Shown piece by piece: positions 8,127-17,017 of a DNA stretch of 64,000 bases (its first letter is position 1; each line of letters begins with the position of its first letter). The stretch is from CAZSLI01 sp964607705 (GTDB lineage Bacteria; Actinomycetota; Coriobacteriia; Anaerosomatales; PHET01): assembly GCA_964607705.1 (NCBI GenBank), contig CAZSLI010000001.1, forward strand, positions 1-64,000, read 5' to 3'. Made by a program: the position numbers and the translations under genes. Below the pieces are notes generated by a model. The model saw only the letters and a program-made list of their open reading frames with translations, was not told the origin of the DNA and did no database searches.

Positions 8127-8465
8127 TCAGCCGATGAACGCGTTGAGGGCGACGAAGGACACCATGCCCGCAAGCGTCGCGCCGAGGAAACTGCGCGTGA
8201 ACCGGAAGACGAGCATGGTAAGCACGGCCGCGTAGATGCCTGCGTTAGTGGCCGGCGGCTGCCAGGTGTTGTTCGGGCGCATGACTTCGGTGGCGACTAG
8301 TGCGCCCATGACCGAGATGGGCACGAAGGAGAGCCAGCGCATGATGGGCGCGGGCAGCTTCACTCTCGACAACAGGGCGAGAGGCACGAAGCGAAGAGCA
8401 AAGTTGATCAGCGCCATGAAGACGATGACCGTCCAGATGGCTGTGCGGGAAAGCTCAGCGCTCAC
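8127..8465 (-). CDS. azlD: AzlD family branched-chain amino acid exporter subunit
   Basis: A 112-residue integral membrane protein with four hydrophobic segments. It has the AzlD-type beginning FALRFVPLALL and a central RWLSFVPISVMGALV. AzlD pairs with AzlC to export branched-chain amino acids and their analogues. The start at 8465 overlaps the azlC stop by 11 bases, so the two are translated as a unit. No regulator of the pair is seen nearby. Confidence 0.9.
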   Translation of the reverse strand: MSAELSRTAIWTVIVFMALINFALRFVPLALLSRVKLPAPIMRWLSFVPISVMGALVATEVMRPNNTWQPPATNAGIYAAVLTMLVFRFTRSFLGATLAGMVSFVALNAFIG

Positions 8466-9246
8466 GGAACACCACCGCAGCTGCTCCGGCCGCGAGCATG
8501 GACGCGATCACGACGAAGGAGCCGGACGGAAGAGGTATTCCCGCTGCGGTAAGCAAGGGAAGCGCGAGTGCGAGCACGCCGGCCACGATCCCGACAACGA
8601 TGTGGCGGCGGTCCTCGGCGAGCGCAACGAACAGCGCCGAGAACATGGCGGCCATCGCGAAGTCGACGCCGAACCGCGTGGGGTCGCCGATCCATCCTGC
8701 GCTCACCGCGCCGGCGATGGTGCCGAGCACCCAGCCGCACCAGGCGATGAAGCCGACGCCGGCCATCGACGCGGGAGTGGACTCGCGTTGCCGGACATCG
8801 GCGACGTTCACCGCGAATGTCTCGTCGGTGAGCGTGAAGCCGAGCCAGGCGAGTACGGGCAGACGGACACCGGCCACGTCCGGTGACAGCGTCGTGGCGA
8901 ACAGGACGTAGCGCAGGTTGACGACCGTGGTCGCGAGCAGGGCGGCGATCGCTCCGGAGCCGGTGGCCAGTATCGAGAGGGCGATGAACTGGCCGGCTCC
9001 CGCCAATGCCGTGGCGGAGCAGATGGTCGCGGCGAACACCGAGAAGCCGAGAGACCTCGCGAGCACGCCGAATGCCGCCCCGACCGGCGCGTACCCGAGG
9101 AAGATCGGCAGGCCGAGCTTGCAGCCGCGCAGGAAGCGAGTGAGGCGGCCGGTCGGGGATCCGGCGGCCTCGCCGATGAGCTGCACCGGCAGCTCGGCTA
9201 CGCCCGTCTCGGCGGACTGATTCTCGTCGGGGGTCATCGATGACAT
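8455..9246 (-). CDS. azlC: AzlC family branched-chain amino acid transporter
   Basis: A ~263-residue membrane protein with about seven hydrophobic segments. It carries the AzlC signature around LPIFLGYAPVGAAFGVLA and the later FTLTDETFAV. With AzlD it forms the AzlCD exporter of leucine, isoleucine and valine analogues. ATG 9246 is preferred: AGGA lies 7 bases upstream, and the longer in-frame extension is not family-like. The acidic ~30-residue N-terminus is cytosolic. It is divergent from a small plus-strand gene. Confidence 0.88.
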   Translation of the reverse strand: MSSMTPDENQSAETGVAELPVQLIGEAAGSPTGRLTRFLRGCKLGLPIFLGYAPVGAAFGVLARSLGFSVFAATICSATALAGAGQFIALSILATGSGAIAALLATTVVNLRYVLFATTLSPDVAGVRLPVLAWLGFTLTDETFAVNVADVRQRESTPASMAGVGFIAWCGWVLGTIAGAVSAGWIGDPTRFGVDFAMAAMFSALFVALAEDRRHIVVGIVAGVLALALPLLTAAGIPLPSGSFVVIASMLAAGAAAVVFRER

Positions 9247-9368
9247 GGCGGCAATCCTAGCATGCTGGCGCATTTCTTGCGGATGGCTGAGCAAGCTTCG
9301 GGGCTTTCGAAAACGATCCCTTCACGCGCTACAATGGAGTCCCGGGGCCACCGTTGGAGGCGGTCACC

Positions 9369-9767
9369 ATGGAGTTCACTATCGCTTGTCCTGTCGACGG
9401 GTCCATCGAGGTCGGCCTCGAGGATATCGACAGCGTTGTGCTCCGCGAAGCGGATCGCGCGGACATCACCTTCGTCTGCCCCCACTGCGGCACGGAGATC
9501 ACGGTCTCGGCCGTCGTCCCGAGCTTCCTGCTCGCCGCCATCGAGGCACTCGCCGAGGACACGGACACCACCTCCGGCGCAGGCGCCATGGGCTTCGTCG
9601 GCGAAGACGTCACTGAGACTGCAGCTGCCTTGGTCGAGCCGAAGACCATCGTCGAGATCGCGGAGGACGACCCCTCGGTGAACGCCTACTGCGAGTACTT
9701 CCACCGCCAGCTCGATGGCATCCGAAGCGTCGATGACCTCCTCAAGGAGATCGACGCGCGCGGCTAG
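9369..9767 (+). CDS. Uncharacterised protein with zinc-ribbon-like cysteines
   Basis: A 132-residue acidic soluble protein. One cysteine near the start (IACP, residue 7) and a CPHCG pair near residue 39 could form a zinc ribbon. The rest is helical and acidic, and no family is recognised. GGAGG lies 8 bases before ATG 9369, and a -10-like TACAAT is at 9330-9335. Its stop overlaps the rhomboid stop on a shared CTAG at 9764-9767, leaving no room for a terminator. Confidence 0.7.
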   Translation: MEFTIACPVDGSIEVGLEDIDSVVLREADRADITFVCPHCGTEITVSAVVPSFLLAAIEALAEDTDTTSGAGAMGFVGEDVTETAAALVEPKTIVEIAEDDPSVNAYCEYFHRQLDGIRSVDDLLKEIDARG

Positions 9768-10492
9768 GCGGCCTTTCGCGACTTCACGTTCGACCGGCGG
9801 CGCCCCTGTGGGCGTCGCTTTGTTGTTCGGCCACTGTTCTTGCCGAGTGCGCTCGGCACCGCGAGCGCCACGCCGACGCCGAAGCCGGCCAAGTGCGCAT
9901 ACCAGGCGACGGGAGCAAGTTGGGCCGCTGTCGCCGGGGCAAGCGCCGACGCGAGCTGCAGCAGGAACCAGAACCCGATGAGAAACGCCGAGGGGAGCGC
10001 GGCGATCTCGATGAAGATGATGACCGGGATGATGGTCGTGATCCGCTCCCGCGGCGCTAGCACGAGATGCGCGCCGAGCACCCCGGCGATCGCACCGCTC
10101 GCCCCGACCAATGGGACAGTGGACTCCGGGTTGACGAGCACGTGCGCAGCTCCGCCGGCCACGCCGCATGCGATGTAGAGGCCGAGGAATCGCAGGTGAC
10201 CGAGACGTGACTCAACGAGCGGTCCGAACACGATCAGGAACACCATGTTGCCGAGCAGGTGCACCCAGCCCGCGTGCAGCAAGGTCGAGGTGATGAGGGT
10301 CGCCAGCTGGCCGGGATCGACGGGTGCGGCGAGCCAGCGCGCGGGAATCAACGAAAGCGCCTGCAGTATGGCCGTTGCCCGCGGGTCGGGCAGCATCGCC
10401 AGGCGAACCAGCGCCGCAGCGCAGGTGGCGGCGATCGTCCAGGTGACGTAGGGGCGGTAGCCGGAGAGGCGCGCGCCGCGCAGTGGGATCAT
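9764..10492 (-). CDS. Rhomboid family intramembrane serine protease
   Basis: A 242-residue polytopic membrane protein with six to seven hydrophobic segments. The catalytic dyad is visible: Ser132 in GASG and His200 in WYAHLAGFGVG. The oxyanion motif HLLGN is at residues 78-82. Rhomboids cleave single-span membrane proteins within or near the bilayer. The C-terminal ~25 residues are strongly basic (RRPQGRRRS), probably cytoplasmic. A -10 TAGACT lies upstream at 10559-10554, divergent from lemA. Confidence 0.92.
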   Translation of the reverse strand: MIPLRGARLSGYRPYVTWTIAATCAAALVRLAMLPDPRATAILQALSLIPARWLAAPVDPGQLATLITSTLLHAGWVHLLGNMVFLIVFGPLVESRLGHLRFLGLYIACGVAGGAAHVLVNPESTVPLVGASGAIAGVLGAHLVLAPRERITTIIPVIIFIEIAALPSAFLIGFWFLLQLASALAPATAAQLAPVAWYAHLAGFGVGVALAVPSALGKNSGRTTKRRPQGRRRSNVKSRKAA

Positions 10493-10598
10493 CGGCGGTC
10501 CGCTCTGAAACGGTGCCTGCAGTCGCGGGCAGTGTTAGGATTCTTCGCGGGTCAGTCTAGCGCACCCTTGCACGAACCCCGTGCTCCAAGGAGGAGAC

Positions 10599-11171
10599 AT
10601 GTTCTCAGCAGGTCCGCTCATCGCGTGCTTCTCGCTCGGCATGGTTCTCGCCGTCGTGCTGGCACTTGCCGTGGTCGTGCTCTACAACCGGCTTGTCCGA
10701 CTTCGCAACCGGGTCGAGAATGCGTGGGCGCAGATCGATGTGCAGCTCAAGCAGCGCTACGACATGATCCCGAACCTGGTCGAGATCGTTAAGGGCTACG
10801 CCTCCCATGAGAAGGAGACGCTCGAGCGCGTCATCCAGGCCCGCAACATCGCGGTCAGCGCGAGCGGCGTGGGGGAGCAGGCCCAGGCGGACAACATGCT
10901 CACCGGCGCACTCAAGTCGCTCTTCGCGGTCGCCGAGGCGTACCCGGACCTCAAGGCCAACGTCAACTTCCTCGACCTCCAGGAGAAGCTGGCCGGGATC
11001 GAGCAGAAGATCGCGTACGCGCGCCAGTTCTATAACGACTCGGTCATGAGCTTCAACACCGCCATCCAGTCGTTCCCCGCGAACATGCTCGCAGGGATCT
11101 TCGGCTTCACGCCGCGCGAGTACTTCGAGGCGAACCCGGAGGCCGCCGAGGCTCCCAAGATCCAGTTCTAG
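10599..11171 (+). CDS. lemA: LemA family protein
   Basis: A 190-residue protein with an N-terminal membrane helix (residues ~8-30), followed by the family's coiled four-helix domain with RNRVENAWAQIDVQLKQRYD and the conserved NLVEIVKGY. LemA proteins are membrane-anchored with an external or periplasmic helical bundle of unknown biochemical role. ATG 10599 follows AAGGAGGAG by 3-6 bases. lgt follows 7 bases later, so they probably share a transcript. Confidence 0.9.
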   Translation: MFSAGPLIACFSLGMVLAVVLALAVVVLYNRLVRLRNRVENAWAQIDVQLKQRYDMIPNLVEIVKGYASHEKETLERVIQARNIAVSASGVGEQAQADNMLTGALKSLFAVAEAYPDLKANVNFLDLQEKLAGIEQKIAYARQFYNDSVMSFNTAIQSFPANMLAGIFGFTPREYFEANPEAAEAPKIQF

Positions 11172-11178
11172 ACCGCCG

Positions 11179-12012
11179 ATGAACCCGGCGTCTCTGGCGT
11201 TTCCCGCGGTCGATCCGGTCGCGTTGCGGCTCGGTCCCCTTGCCGTGCACTGGTACGGCCTCGCTTACCTTGCGGGGTTCGTCGTGGCGATCCTGGTGCT
11301 GCGCTGGCTTGCCCTGCGCTGGGACGTCGGGCTTACCGACGACGACCTGCTGACGATCCTGCTCTGCGCGATCGTGGGCGTCATGCTAGGCGGACGGCTC
11401 GGCTACGTCCTCGTCTACGGCGGTGCGTACTACTTCCAGCACCCGTCGGAGATCCTTGCCATCTGGGACGGCGGCATGTCGTTCCACGGGGGTCTTCTCG
11501 GAATCCTGATCGCCGGCGTCGTGGCAGGCCGCCTGACCGGCGTGCCATGGCTTACGATCTGGGACCTCGGTGCTGTGGGCGCACCGGTGGGTTTCGGCCT
11601 GGGCAGGCTCGCGAACTTCATCAACGACGAGCTGTGGGGCCGTCCGAGCAACGTATGGTGGGCCGTGCGGTTTCCGAGCGGCGGTGGTATCCCTCGGCAT
11701 CCGTCTCAACTCTACGAGGCGTTCCTCGAGGGGCTCGTGCTCTTCGTGATCATGGTGCTGCTGGCGAGGAAGCTACCGCCGCGGCCGCGTGGTGAACTCG
11801 TGGGGTGGCTGCTGACCCTTTACGGCACCTTCCGCATCGCCAGCGAGTTCTTCCGGGAACCGGATGCGCAGATCGGCTTTCTCGGCGGGGTGTTCACCGT
11901 GGGACAGGCCCTGAGCGTGCCGCTGATACTTGCGGGCGTCGCGCTGATCGTGTGGTCGCGTCGCCGCGATCTGCCGCCAGGAAGAGCTCGGCGAGTGCCC
12001 GGCGACCGCTAG
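11179..12012 (+). CDS. lgt: Prolipoprotein diacylglyceryl transferase
   Basis: A 277-residue membrane enzyme that transfers diacylglycerol from phosphatidylglycerol to the lipobox cysteine of prolipoproteins. Conserved elements are GGRLGYVLVYG (71-81), His103 in SFHGG, the Lgt signature GRLANFINDELWGR (142-155) and RHPSQLYEA (173-181). There are seven hydrophobic segments. Its products are represented in this window by at least two lipobox proteins (12400 and 46764). The stop overlaps the stop of a minus-strand small gene on CTAG. Confidence 0.96.
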   Translation: MNPASLAFPAVDPVALRLGPLAVHWYGLAYLAGFVVAILVLRWLALRWDVGLTDDDLLTILLCAIVGVMLGGRLGYVLVYGGAYYFQHPSEILAIWDGGMSFHGGLLGILIAGVVAGRLTGVPWLTIWDLGAVGAPVGFGLGRLANFINDELWGRPSNVWWAVRFPSGGGIPRHPSQLYEAFLEGLVLFVIMVLLARKLPPRPRGELVGWLLTLYGTFRIASEFFREPDAQIGFLGGVFTVGQALSVPLILAGVALIVWSRRRDLPPGRARRVPGDR

Positions 12013-12248
12013 CGCGGCGAGGCGCCGGTGCCTGCGCCCGGCGCCGGCTCGCAGATGCGATCAGCGGGCTTCCAGCAGGGAGCCTCGCGTCCGAGACAGC
12101 GCACGCTCTCTGACGGAACGAGGGTTCTCGGCGGGTTGCAGTAAGCGCAATAAAGCTGGGGAAACTGACCGATGACGTCCTTGAGATCCGCGTCCTCGTA
12201 GGGATGCGGGTCCGGAGCTTCGATCATGTGGAGAAGGTAGCAAGGCAT
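12009..12248 (-). CDS. Small cysteine-rich hypothetical protein
   Basis: Up to 79 residues with six cysteines (LYCAYC at 34-37, RCLGREAPC at 51-58, and C66), suggesting a metal-binding protein. No family is recognised. The start is unclear: ATG 12248 and ATG 12227 are both possible, and neither has a good ribosome site. Support comes from the clustered cysteines and from its stop sharing CTAG with lgt, a pattern seen at other convergent pairs here. It could also be a chance open frame. Confidence 0.45.
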   Translation of the reverse strand: MPCYLLHMIEAPDPHPYEDADLKDVIGQFPQLYCAYCNPPRTLVPSESVRCLGREAPCWKPADRICEPAPGAGTGASPR

Positions 12249-12339
12249 TCGCTAGAGAGCCCTTTCGTCGGCGCAATCGTACGCCCGGTCGGCGGCGACC
12301 GCCAGCACCAACGGTTTTTATACGGTGACGGCGAACACA

Positions 12340-12370
12340 TTGACCCGTTAACGGCTGCATCCGCTAGACT
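12340..12370 (+). promoter_or_regulatory. Promoter for the DUF3048 lipoprotein gene
   Basis: TTGACC (12340-12345) and TAGACT (12365-12370) with a 19-bp spacer, 30 bases before the ATG. The same TTGACC plus 19-bp arrangement appears before the NifU-like gene. Confidence 0.5.
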
Positions 12371-12399
12371 CGGTGCGGCTGATCAAGGAGGACCATCTG

Positions 12400-13446
12400 A
12401 TGCCACGATCCCGTACCACGCTCGTACTGCTGTGCGCCGCTGTTCTGGCGGTCGGCCTGGCTGCCGGCTGCAAGAAGCAGTCCGCCGAGGTGACGTCGGC
12501 TTGGCCAGTCGCCAACAGCGAGCGCACCGTCTCCGCCCCGCCGAAGCCGCTCGTCTACCCGTTTACCGGCGAGAAGGCGTCGAAGAAGGCCGACCTCGTG
12601 CGCCGGCCCATTTCCGTGAAGATCGAGAACTCCCCGGCGGCACGTCCCCAGACCGGCCTGAACTCGGCCGACGTCGTCTACGAGACGATCAGCGAGGGCG
12701 GCATCACCCGCTTCAACGCCATCTTCCAGAGCAAGATCCCGTCGCGCATCGGCCCCGTCCGCAGCGCGCGACTCTCCGACCTCTGGGTCGTGCCGCAGTA
12801 TCGCGCGCTCTTCTTCTTCTCGGGTGCCAGCTCGACCGTCAACCACGCCGTCAACGGCCAGAAGCTCCCGAACCTGTCCGAGGACGCGGGCGTGACCAAG
12901 CCGTACAGCCGCAGCTCCTCTCGGCCGGCGCCGCACAACCTCTATATGGACGGCACGAAGGCGTACCCGACGGCCAAGCTGCGCGGCTATAGTCTCGTGG
13001 CGGATCTTGTGCCCCTGCAGTTCGAGAAGCGGTCGCTCCCGGCGACTGAAGGCATCAGCGAGATCACGATCCCGTTCTCTCAGGCCAACACCGTGCGCTG
13101 GGTCTACGACTCCGATTCGCGTGAGTACGAGCGCTACAACAACGGGCGCGCTCACACCGACGAGGCCACCGGCAAGCAGGTCTCTGCCGACAACGTCGTC
13201 GTGCTCTGGGCCGACTACGAGGTAGCGAGCCACGACAAGGTCGGCTCGACCACCTACCGCATCAAACTCGGTGGTACGGGAAAGGCCTCGGTCTTCCACG
13301 ACGGCCAGAAGTTCGATGGCACATGGACTGCCGACGCGAAGACGCCGCCAACTTTCAAGGCGGCCGACGGCACGACCATCCGGCTCGCCAAGGGACGCAC
13401 CTGGTTCCAGGTGATCCCGCTTAACGGCCGAATCACGATGAAGTAG
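12400..13446 (+). CDS. DUF3048 domain-containing lipoprotein (YerB family)
   Basis: A 348-residue secreted lipoprotein. The signal peptide ends in a lipobox LAAGC (Cys near residue 24), so the protein is anchored outside the membrane. The body contains the DUF3048 landmarks ISVKIENSPAARPQTGLN, ADVVYETISEGGITR and RIGPVRSARL. The family is found in Gram-positive bacteria and its reaction is unknown; a cell-wall role is possible. ATG 12400 follows AAGGAGG by 7 bases. It is flanked by its own promoter and the pdxS promoter. Confidence 0.88.
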   Translation: MPRSRTTLVLLCAAVLAVGLAAGCKKQSAEVTSAWPVANSERTVSAPPKPLVYPFTGEKASKKADLVRRPISVKIENSPAARPQTGLNSADVVYETISEGGITRFNAIFQSKIPSRIGPVRSARLSDLWVVPQYRALFFFSGASSTVNHAVNGQKLPNLSEDAGVTKPYSRSSSRPAPHNLYMDGTKAYPTAKLRGYSLVADLVPLQFEKRSLPATEGISEITIPFSQANTVRWVYDSDSREYERYNNGRAHTDEATGKQVSADNVVVLWADYEVASHDKVGSTTYRIKLGGTGKASVFHDGQKFDGTWTADAKTPPTFKAADGTTIRLAKGRTWFQVIPLNGRITMK

Positions 13447-13471
13447 GTGCGCTTGGTGGAGCGGGGCGCAG

Positions 13472-13501
13472 TTGTGCGCTCTTCTTCGGCACAGGTACAA
13501 T
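13472..13501 (+). promoter_or_regulatory. Promoter for pdxST
   Basis: TTGTGC (13472-13477) and TACAAT (13496-13501) with an 18-bp spacer, 70 bases before pdxS. A short GCGCA hairpin at 13466-13479 overlaps the -35 box and may be a weak terminator of the preceding gene. Confidence 0.5.
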
Positions 13502-13571
13502 CCTCAGACGCTTGAACCGATGACAGACGGCGGGCCTGATCCGCCCCCTCCATGAAGGAGCAGTAATCCAG

Positions 13572-14468
13572 GTGGCAGAGACGCAGCGTGAGATCGGGAC
13601 CCTTCGGGTCAAGACCGGACTGGCCGAGATGCTCAAGGGCGGCGTCATCATGGACGTCGTGACTCCGGAGCAGGCGAAGATCGCCGAGGATGCCGGTGCC
13701 GTGGCCGTCATGGCGCTCGAGCGCGTGCCGGCCGACATCCGTGCCGCAGGCGGCGTCGCGCGCATGGCCGATCCGACCATCGTCGAGGCCATCGTGGGCT
13801 CAGTGTCTATCCCCGTCATGGCGAAATGCCGCATCGGCCACTTCGTCGAGGCGCAGATCCTGCAGTCGCTCGGCGTCGACTACATCGACGAGTCCGAGGT
13901 CCTCACGCCTGCCGACGAGGAGCATCACGTCAACAAGCGGGACTTCACCGTCCCGTTCGTCTGTGGCTGCCGCAATCTCGGCGAGGCACTTCGCCGCATC
14001 GCCGAAGGCGCCGCGATGGTGCGCACCAAGGGCGAGCCGGGCACCGGCAACGTCGTGGAGGCCGTCCGTCACATGAGAGCTGTCACCGACGAGATTGGCT
14101 GGCTCAAGGGCCTTCGCCCCGAGCAGCTCTTCGCGGCTGCCAAGGACCTGCAGGCGCCCTACGAGCTCGTCCAGTGGGTTGCCGAGAACGGCAAGCTGCC
14201 GGTAGTGAACTTCTCGGCAGGCGGGATCGCTACGCCGGCCGACGCGGCGCTCATGATGCAGCTGGGCTGCGATGGCGTGTTCGTGGGCTCGGGCATCTTC
14301 AAGAGCGGCGACCCGGCGGCGCGCGCCAAGGCCATCGTCGAGGCGACGACGCACTTCGAGGACGCCGACATCATCGCGAAGGTCTCCCGCAATCTCGGCG
14401 AGCCGATGGTGGGGATCAACATCTCGGACATCCCGGATGCCGAGCGCATGCAGGAGCGTGGCTGGTAG
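13572..14468 (+). CDS. pdxS: Pyridoxal 5'-phosphate synthase subunit PdxS (Pdx1)
   Basis: A 298-residue TIM-barrel synthase that builds PLP from ribose 5-phosphate, glyceraldehyde 3-phosphate and ammonia supplied by PdxT. Lys85 in PVMAKCRIGH forms the first imine with the sugar, Asp28 in IMDVV is conserved, and the phosphate loop VRTKGEPGTGN lies near residue 150. The start is GTG, 11 bases after AAGGAG. pdxT starts immediately after the stop codon, matching the 12+12 complex stoichiometry expected for a coupled pair. Confidence 0.97.
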   Translation: MAETQREIGTLRVKTGLAEMLKGGVIMDVVTPEQAKIAEDAGAVAVMALERVPADIRAAGGVARMADPTIVEAIVGSVSIPVMAKCRIGHFVEAQILQSLGVDYIDESEVLTPADEEHHVNKRDFTVPFVCGCRNLGEALRRIAEGAAMVRTKGEPGTGNVVEAVRHMRAVTDEIGWLKGLRPEQLFAAAKDLQAPYELVQWVAENGKLPVVNFSAGGIATPADAALMMQLGCDGVFVGSGIFKSGDPAARAKAIVEATTHFEDADIIAKVSRNLGEPMVGINISDIPDAERMQERGW

Positions 14469-15044
14469 GTGCGGGTCGGAGTACTCGCCCTCCAGGGCGC
14501 CTTCCGCGAACACATCTACGCACTCGAGGCGCTTGACGTCGCCGCGGTCGCGGTGAGGCTACCGCATCAGCTCGACGATCTGGATGGCCTGATCATCCCC
14601 GGCGGCGAGTCGACGGCGATCGCCAAGCTCATGGAATCCTACGGGTTCTATGAGCCCGTGAGTGCGCGCTTTGCCGAGGGTATGGCGGTCTGGGGCACGT
14701 GCGCCGGGGCCATCCTCATCGCCAAGGAAGTCGCCGACGCGATCCCGGATCAGCGGTCACTCGCCCTCATGGATGTGACAGTCCGCCGCAACGCGTACGG
14801 CCGGCAGATCGACAGTTTCGAGGTCGACTTGGACGTCGAGGGTATCGACGAGCCGTTTCGCGGCGTCTTCATCCGGGCACCCTGGATCGAGTCGGTCGCC
14901 GCTGACGCCGAAGCCATCGCCGAGCACGACGGTCACATCGTCGCTGCGCGGCAGGGGCGCCTTCTGTCGACGACCTTCCACCCGGAGCTTACGGGCGACC
15001 CTCGGGTGCACCGCTACTTCATCGAGCGGGTTATCGGCGACTAG
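14469..15044 (+). CDS. pdxT: Pyridoxal 5'-phosphate synthase glutaminase subunit PdxT (Pdx2)
   Basis: A 191-residue class I glutamine amidotransferase. The nucleophile Cys78 lies in WGTCAGAIL, and the His171-x-Glu173 pair (FHPEL) completes the triad. IPGGEST near residue 44-49 forms the oxyanion and glutamine site. It releases ammonia for PdxS. The GTG start abuts the pdxS stop, so translation is coupled. Confidence 0.96.
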   Translation: MRVGVLALQGAFREHIYALEALDVAAVAVRLPHQLDDLDGLIIPGGESTAIAKLMESYGFYEPVSARFAEGMAVWGTCAGAILIAKEVADAIPDQRSLALMDVTVRRNAYGRQIDSFEVDLDVEGIDEPFRGVFIRAPWIESVAADAEAIAEHDGHIVAARQGRLLSTTFHPELTGDPRVHRYFIERVIGD

Positions 15045-15171
15045 CGCTCGGCGCCTCGTGTCCGGTGTTGCAGGGTCGGGCACCGTGAAGCTCGCCCCGT
15101 TTTGGGCTATCCTTACCCGCGTCATCACCGCGAGTGCCGCAGTCGTCGCTCGCTGAGAACTCGGAGGAGCT

Positions 15172-15927
15172 ATGTCAGGACACTCCAAATGGGCGACCAC
15201 CAAGCACCGTAAAGCGGCAGTGGATGCCAAGCGGTCGGCCCAGTTCAGCAAGCTGACGCGCATCATCACGGTCGCGGCGAAGACCGGCGGCGACCCGAAT
15301 CCCGAGAACAACGCGTCGCTCGCGGCAGCCATCGCGAAGGCGAAGAGCTATTCGCTTCCCAGAGACAAAATCCAGGCTGCGATCGACAAGGCCTTCGGCA
15401 GCGGAGCGGACGCGGCCAACTTCGAAGAGGTCATCTACGAGGGCTACGGCCCGGCCGGCGTGGCGCTCTACATCGAAGCGCTCACCGACAACCGCAACCG
15501 GACCGCCGCCGATGTGCGGGCGGCCTTCACACGGGCGGGTGGCAATCTCGGCACGAGCGGCTCGGTGGCGTTCATGTTTGAACGCAAGGGCGAGATCGTT
15601 GTCGACCGCGCCGGCGCACCCGACGAGGACGAACTGCTGCTGCTTGTAGCTGATGCTGGCGGCGAGGACATGGAAGTGGGGGACGAGGATGTCGTCATCT
15701 ACACCGCCCCCAATGACCTGTCGACCGTGAGCAAGGCGCTCGAGGCGGCCGGGGTTATCGTGAAGGGTGCGGAACTCGCCATGGAGCCGGTCAACCCGAC
15801 CACGGTCACCATCGAGGACGCCAAGAAGGTCATGCGCCTCGTGGATAAGCTCGAGGAGAGCGACGACATCCAGAATGTCTTCACCACGATGGACATGACC
15901 GAGGAGATCGCCGCCGCGCTCGACTAG
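15172..15927 (+). CDS. yebC: YebC/PmpR family protein
   Basis: A 251-residue protein with the invariant beginning SGHSKWATTKHRKAAVDAKR, EVIYEGYGPAGVA and LGTSGSVAFMF. YebC proteins have been described both as DNA-binding transcription regulators and, for one subgroup, as ribosome-associated factors easing proline-rich translation. The sequence alone does not tell which applies. GGAGGA precedes the ATG. In actinobacteria it commonly lies between pdxT and ruvC, as here. Its stop is directly against the stop of a convergent gene. Confidence 0.93.
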   Translation: MSGHSKWATTKHRKAAVDAKRSAQFSKLTRIITVAAKTGGDPNPENNASLAAAIAKAKSYSLPRDKIQAAIDKAFGSGADAANFEEVIYEGYGPAGVALYIEALTDNRNRTAADVRAAFTRAGGNLGTSGSVAFMFERKGEIVVDRAGAPDEDELLLLVADAGGEDMEVGDEDVVIYTAPNDLSTVSKALEAAGVIVKGAELAMEPVNPTTVTIEDAKKVMRLVDKLEESDDIQNVFTTMDMTEEIAAALD

Positions 15928-16386
15928 TTACTCGATCCAGCTGAACTGCTGCTGCCATCGGTGTTGGACCACGGGCCGCTGAGACCTCCAGGTCGAGGCG
16001 GCCCTGTGCTGCTCGATGCTCATCGTGAGGGGGACGAGTAGGACGCCCGTGACCGGCTTGGTAACCTGCATGTCAGCCACGACCAACTGCCCGAGCGTCC
16101 CCTTGCGCACCGAGTGACCGTAGGCCTCGAGGACGACATCATGCTTGGCGCACGCCGCTTGCGCGGCGAACGCGGCCGCGTTGCAATCGTCGGGGGACGT
16201 CTTGATGACCTGCCAGATGGCGGACTTGGCGTCGCGCGCCGAGAGGTAGACCGAAAACCAGGCCGCCGAGTAGTGCAGGCCCTCGTTCAACATCAGGACG
16301 GTGATGAGGATGAGGGCACCGGACCGGAGCTGGCGCACGGCGGTGCGGGACCAGTACCGAAACTGTTGGCTTTCGACTTCCCCCAT
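15928..16386 (-). CDS. Hypothetical membrane-anchored protein
   Basis: A 152-residue protein with one N-terminal membrane helix (about residues 23-42), then a domain with two cysteines (DDCNAAAFAAQAAC). The shape, a short cytosolic tail followed by one helix and an external domain, recalls TadE-type pseudopilins, but I see no decisive motif. It is inverted between yebC and ruvC, with its 5' end facing the LexA box at 16457, so it may share SOS control. Its stop abuts the yebC stop. Confidence 0.55.
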   Translation of the reverse strand: MGEVESQQFRYWSRTAVRQLRSGALILITVLMLNEGLHYSAAWFSVYLSARDAKSAIWQVIKTSPDDCNAAAFAAQAACAKHDVVLEAYGHSVRKGTLGQLVVADMQVTKPVTGVLLVPLTMSIEQHRAASTWRSQRPVVQHRWQQQFSWIE

Positions 16387-16438
16387 GCGTCACAGGATAC
16401 GCCAACACGCGGTTAGCGCACACCCGCTTTACGCCGCT

Positions 16439-16467
16439 TTGACCTGCTGATACCCTGAACATATGTT
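16439..16467 (+). promoter_or_regulatory. ruvCAB promoter
   Basis: TTGACC (16439-16444) and TATGTT (16462-16467) with a 17-bp spacer. An alternative pair is TTTACG (16428-16433) and TACCCT (16451-16456), also 17 bp apart. In both readings the LexA box overlaps or directly follows the -10 element. Confidence 0.5.
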
Positions 16468-16468
16468 C
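16457..16468. promoter_or_regulatory. LexA (SOS) box upstream of ruvCAB
   Basis: GAACATATGTTC is a perfect palindrome matching the Gram-positive/actinobacterial SOS box GAACnnnnGTTC. It overlaps the predicted -10 of the ruvC promoter and lies 49 bases before the ruvC start, so LexA binding would block initiation. It could also affect the divergent gene starting at 16386. Confidence 0.85.
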
Positions 16469-16516
16469 GATTAGGCAGCCGTCGGGGCCGCCGCTGCCGT
16501 GCGAGGGGAGGGGCGC

Positions 16517-17017
16517 GTGATCATCCTCGGAATCGATCCCGGGCTGGCCAATACCGGCTGGGGTGTGGTCCAGAGATCCGGCTCCTCGCTCCGCTGCCTC
16601 GCCTACGGGTGCATCACCACCAAGGCCGGGGAGCCGGTCGCGGCCCGACTCAAGCTGATCCACGACGAGATCCAGGCGGTCATCGCCCGCTACGTTCCAG
16701 CCGAGTGTGCTGTCGAGAGCGTCTTCTTTGGCACGAACGCCAAGAGTGCGTTTGCGACAGGCCAGGCGCGAGGAGTCGCTCTGCTCGCGACTTCGGACGC
16801 CGCGCTACCTCTGGGCGAGTACTCGCCCGTCCAGATCAAGAACGTGGTCGTGGGGACCGGTACCGCCGATAAGCATCAAGTCGCGTACATGGTCCGGACA
16901 CTCTTGGCGCTCGACCATGAGCCGCGTCCTGACCATGCGGCCGATGCGCTTGCCGCCGCGGTCTGTCATGCGCATCTGCGTGACAGGACCGCCCTCGAAG
17001 CCGGGGCCCGGCGATGA
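16517..17017 (+). CDS. ruvC: Crossover junction endodeoxyribonuclease RuvC
   Basis: A 166-residue Holliday-junction resolvase of the RNase H fold. Acidic catalytic residues are visible: Asp7 in LGIDPG, Glu67 in AVESVFF, and Asp139/Asp143 in PDHAADAL. It cuts junctions moved by RuvAB. GTG 16517 is preferred over GTG 16499 because GAGGGGAGG lies just upstream and the motif LGIDPG is then at the usual position. The stop overlaps the ruvA ATG (ATGA), and a LexA box lies upstream. Confidence 0.95.
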   Translation: MIILGIDPGLANTGWGVVQRSGSSLRCLAYGCITTKAGEPVAARLKLIHDEIQAVIARYVPAECAVESVFFGTNAKSAFATGQARGVALLATSDAALPLGEYSPVQIKNVVVGTGTADKHQVAYMVRTLLALDHEPRPDHAADALAAAVCHAHLRDRTALEAGARR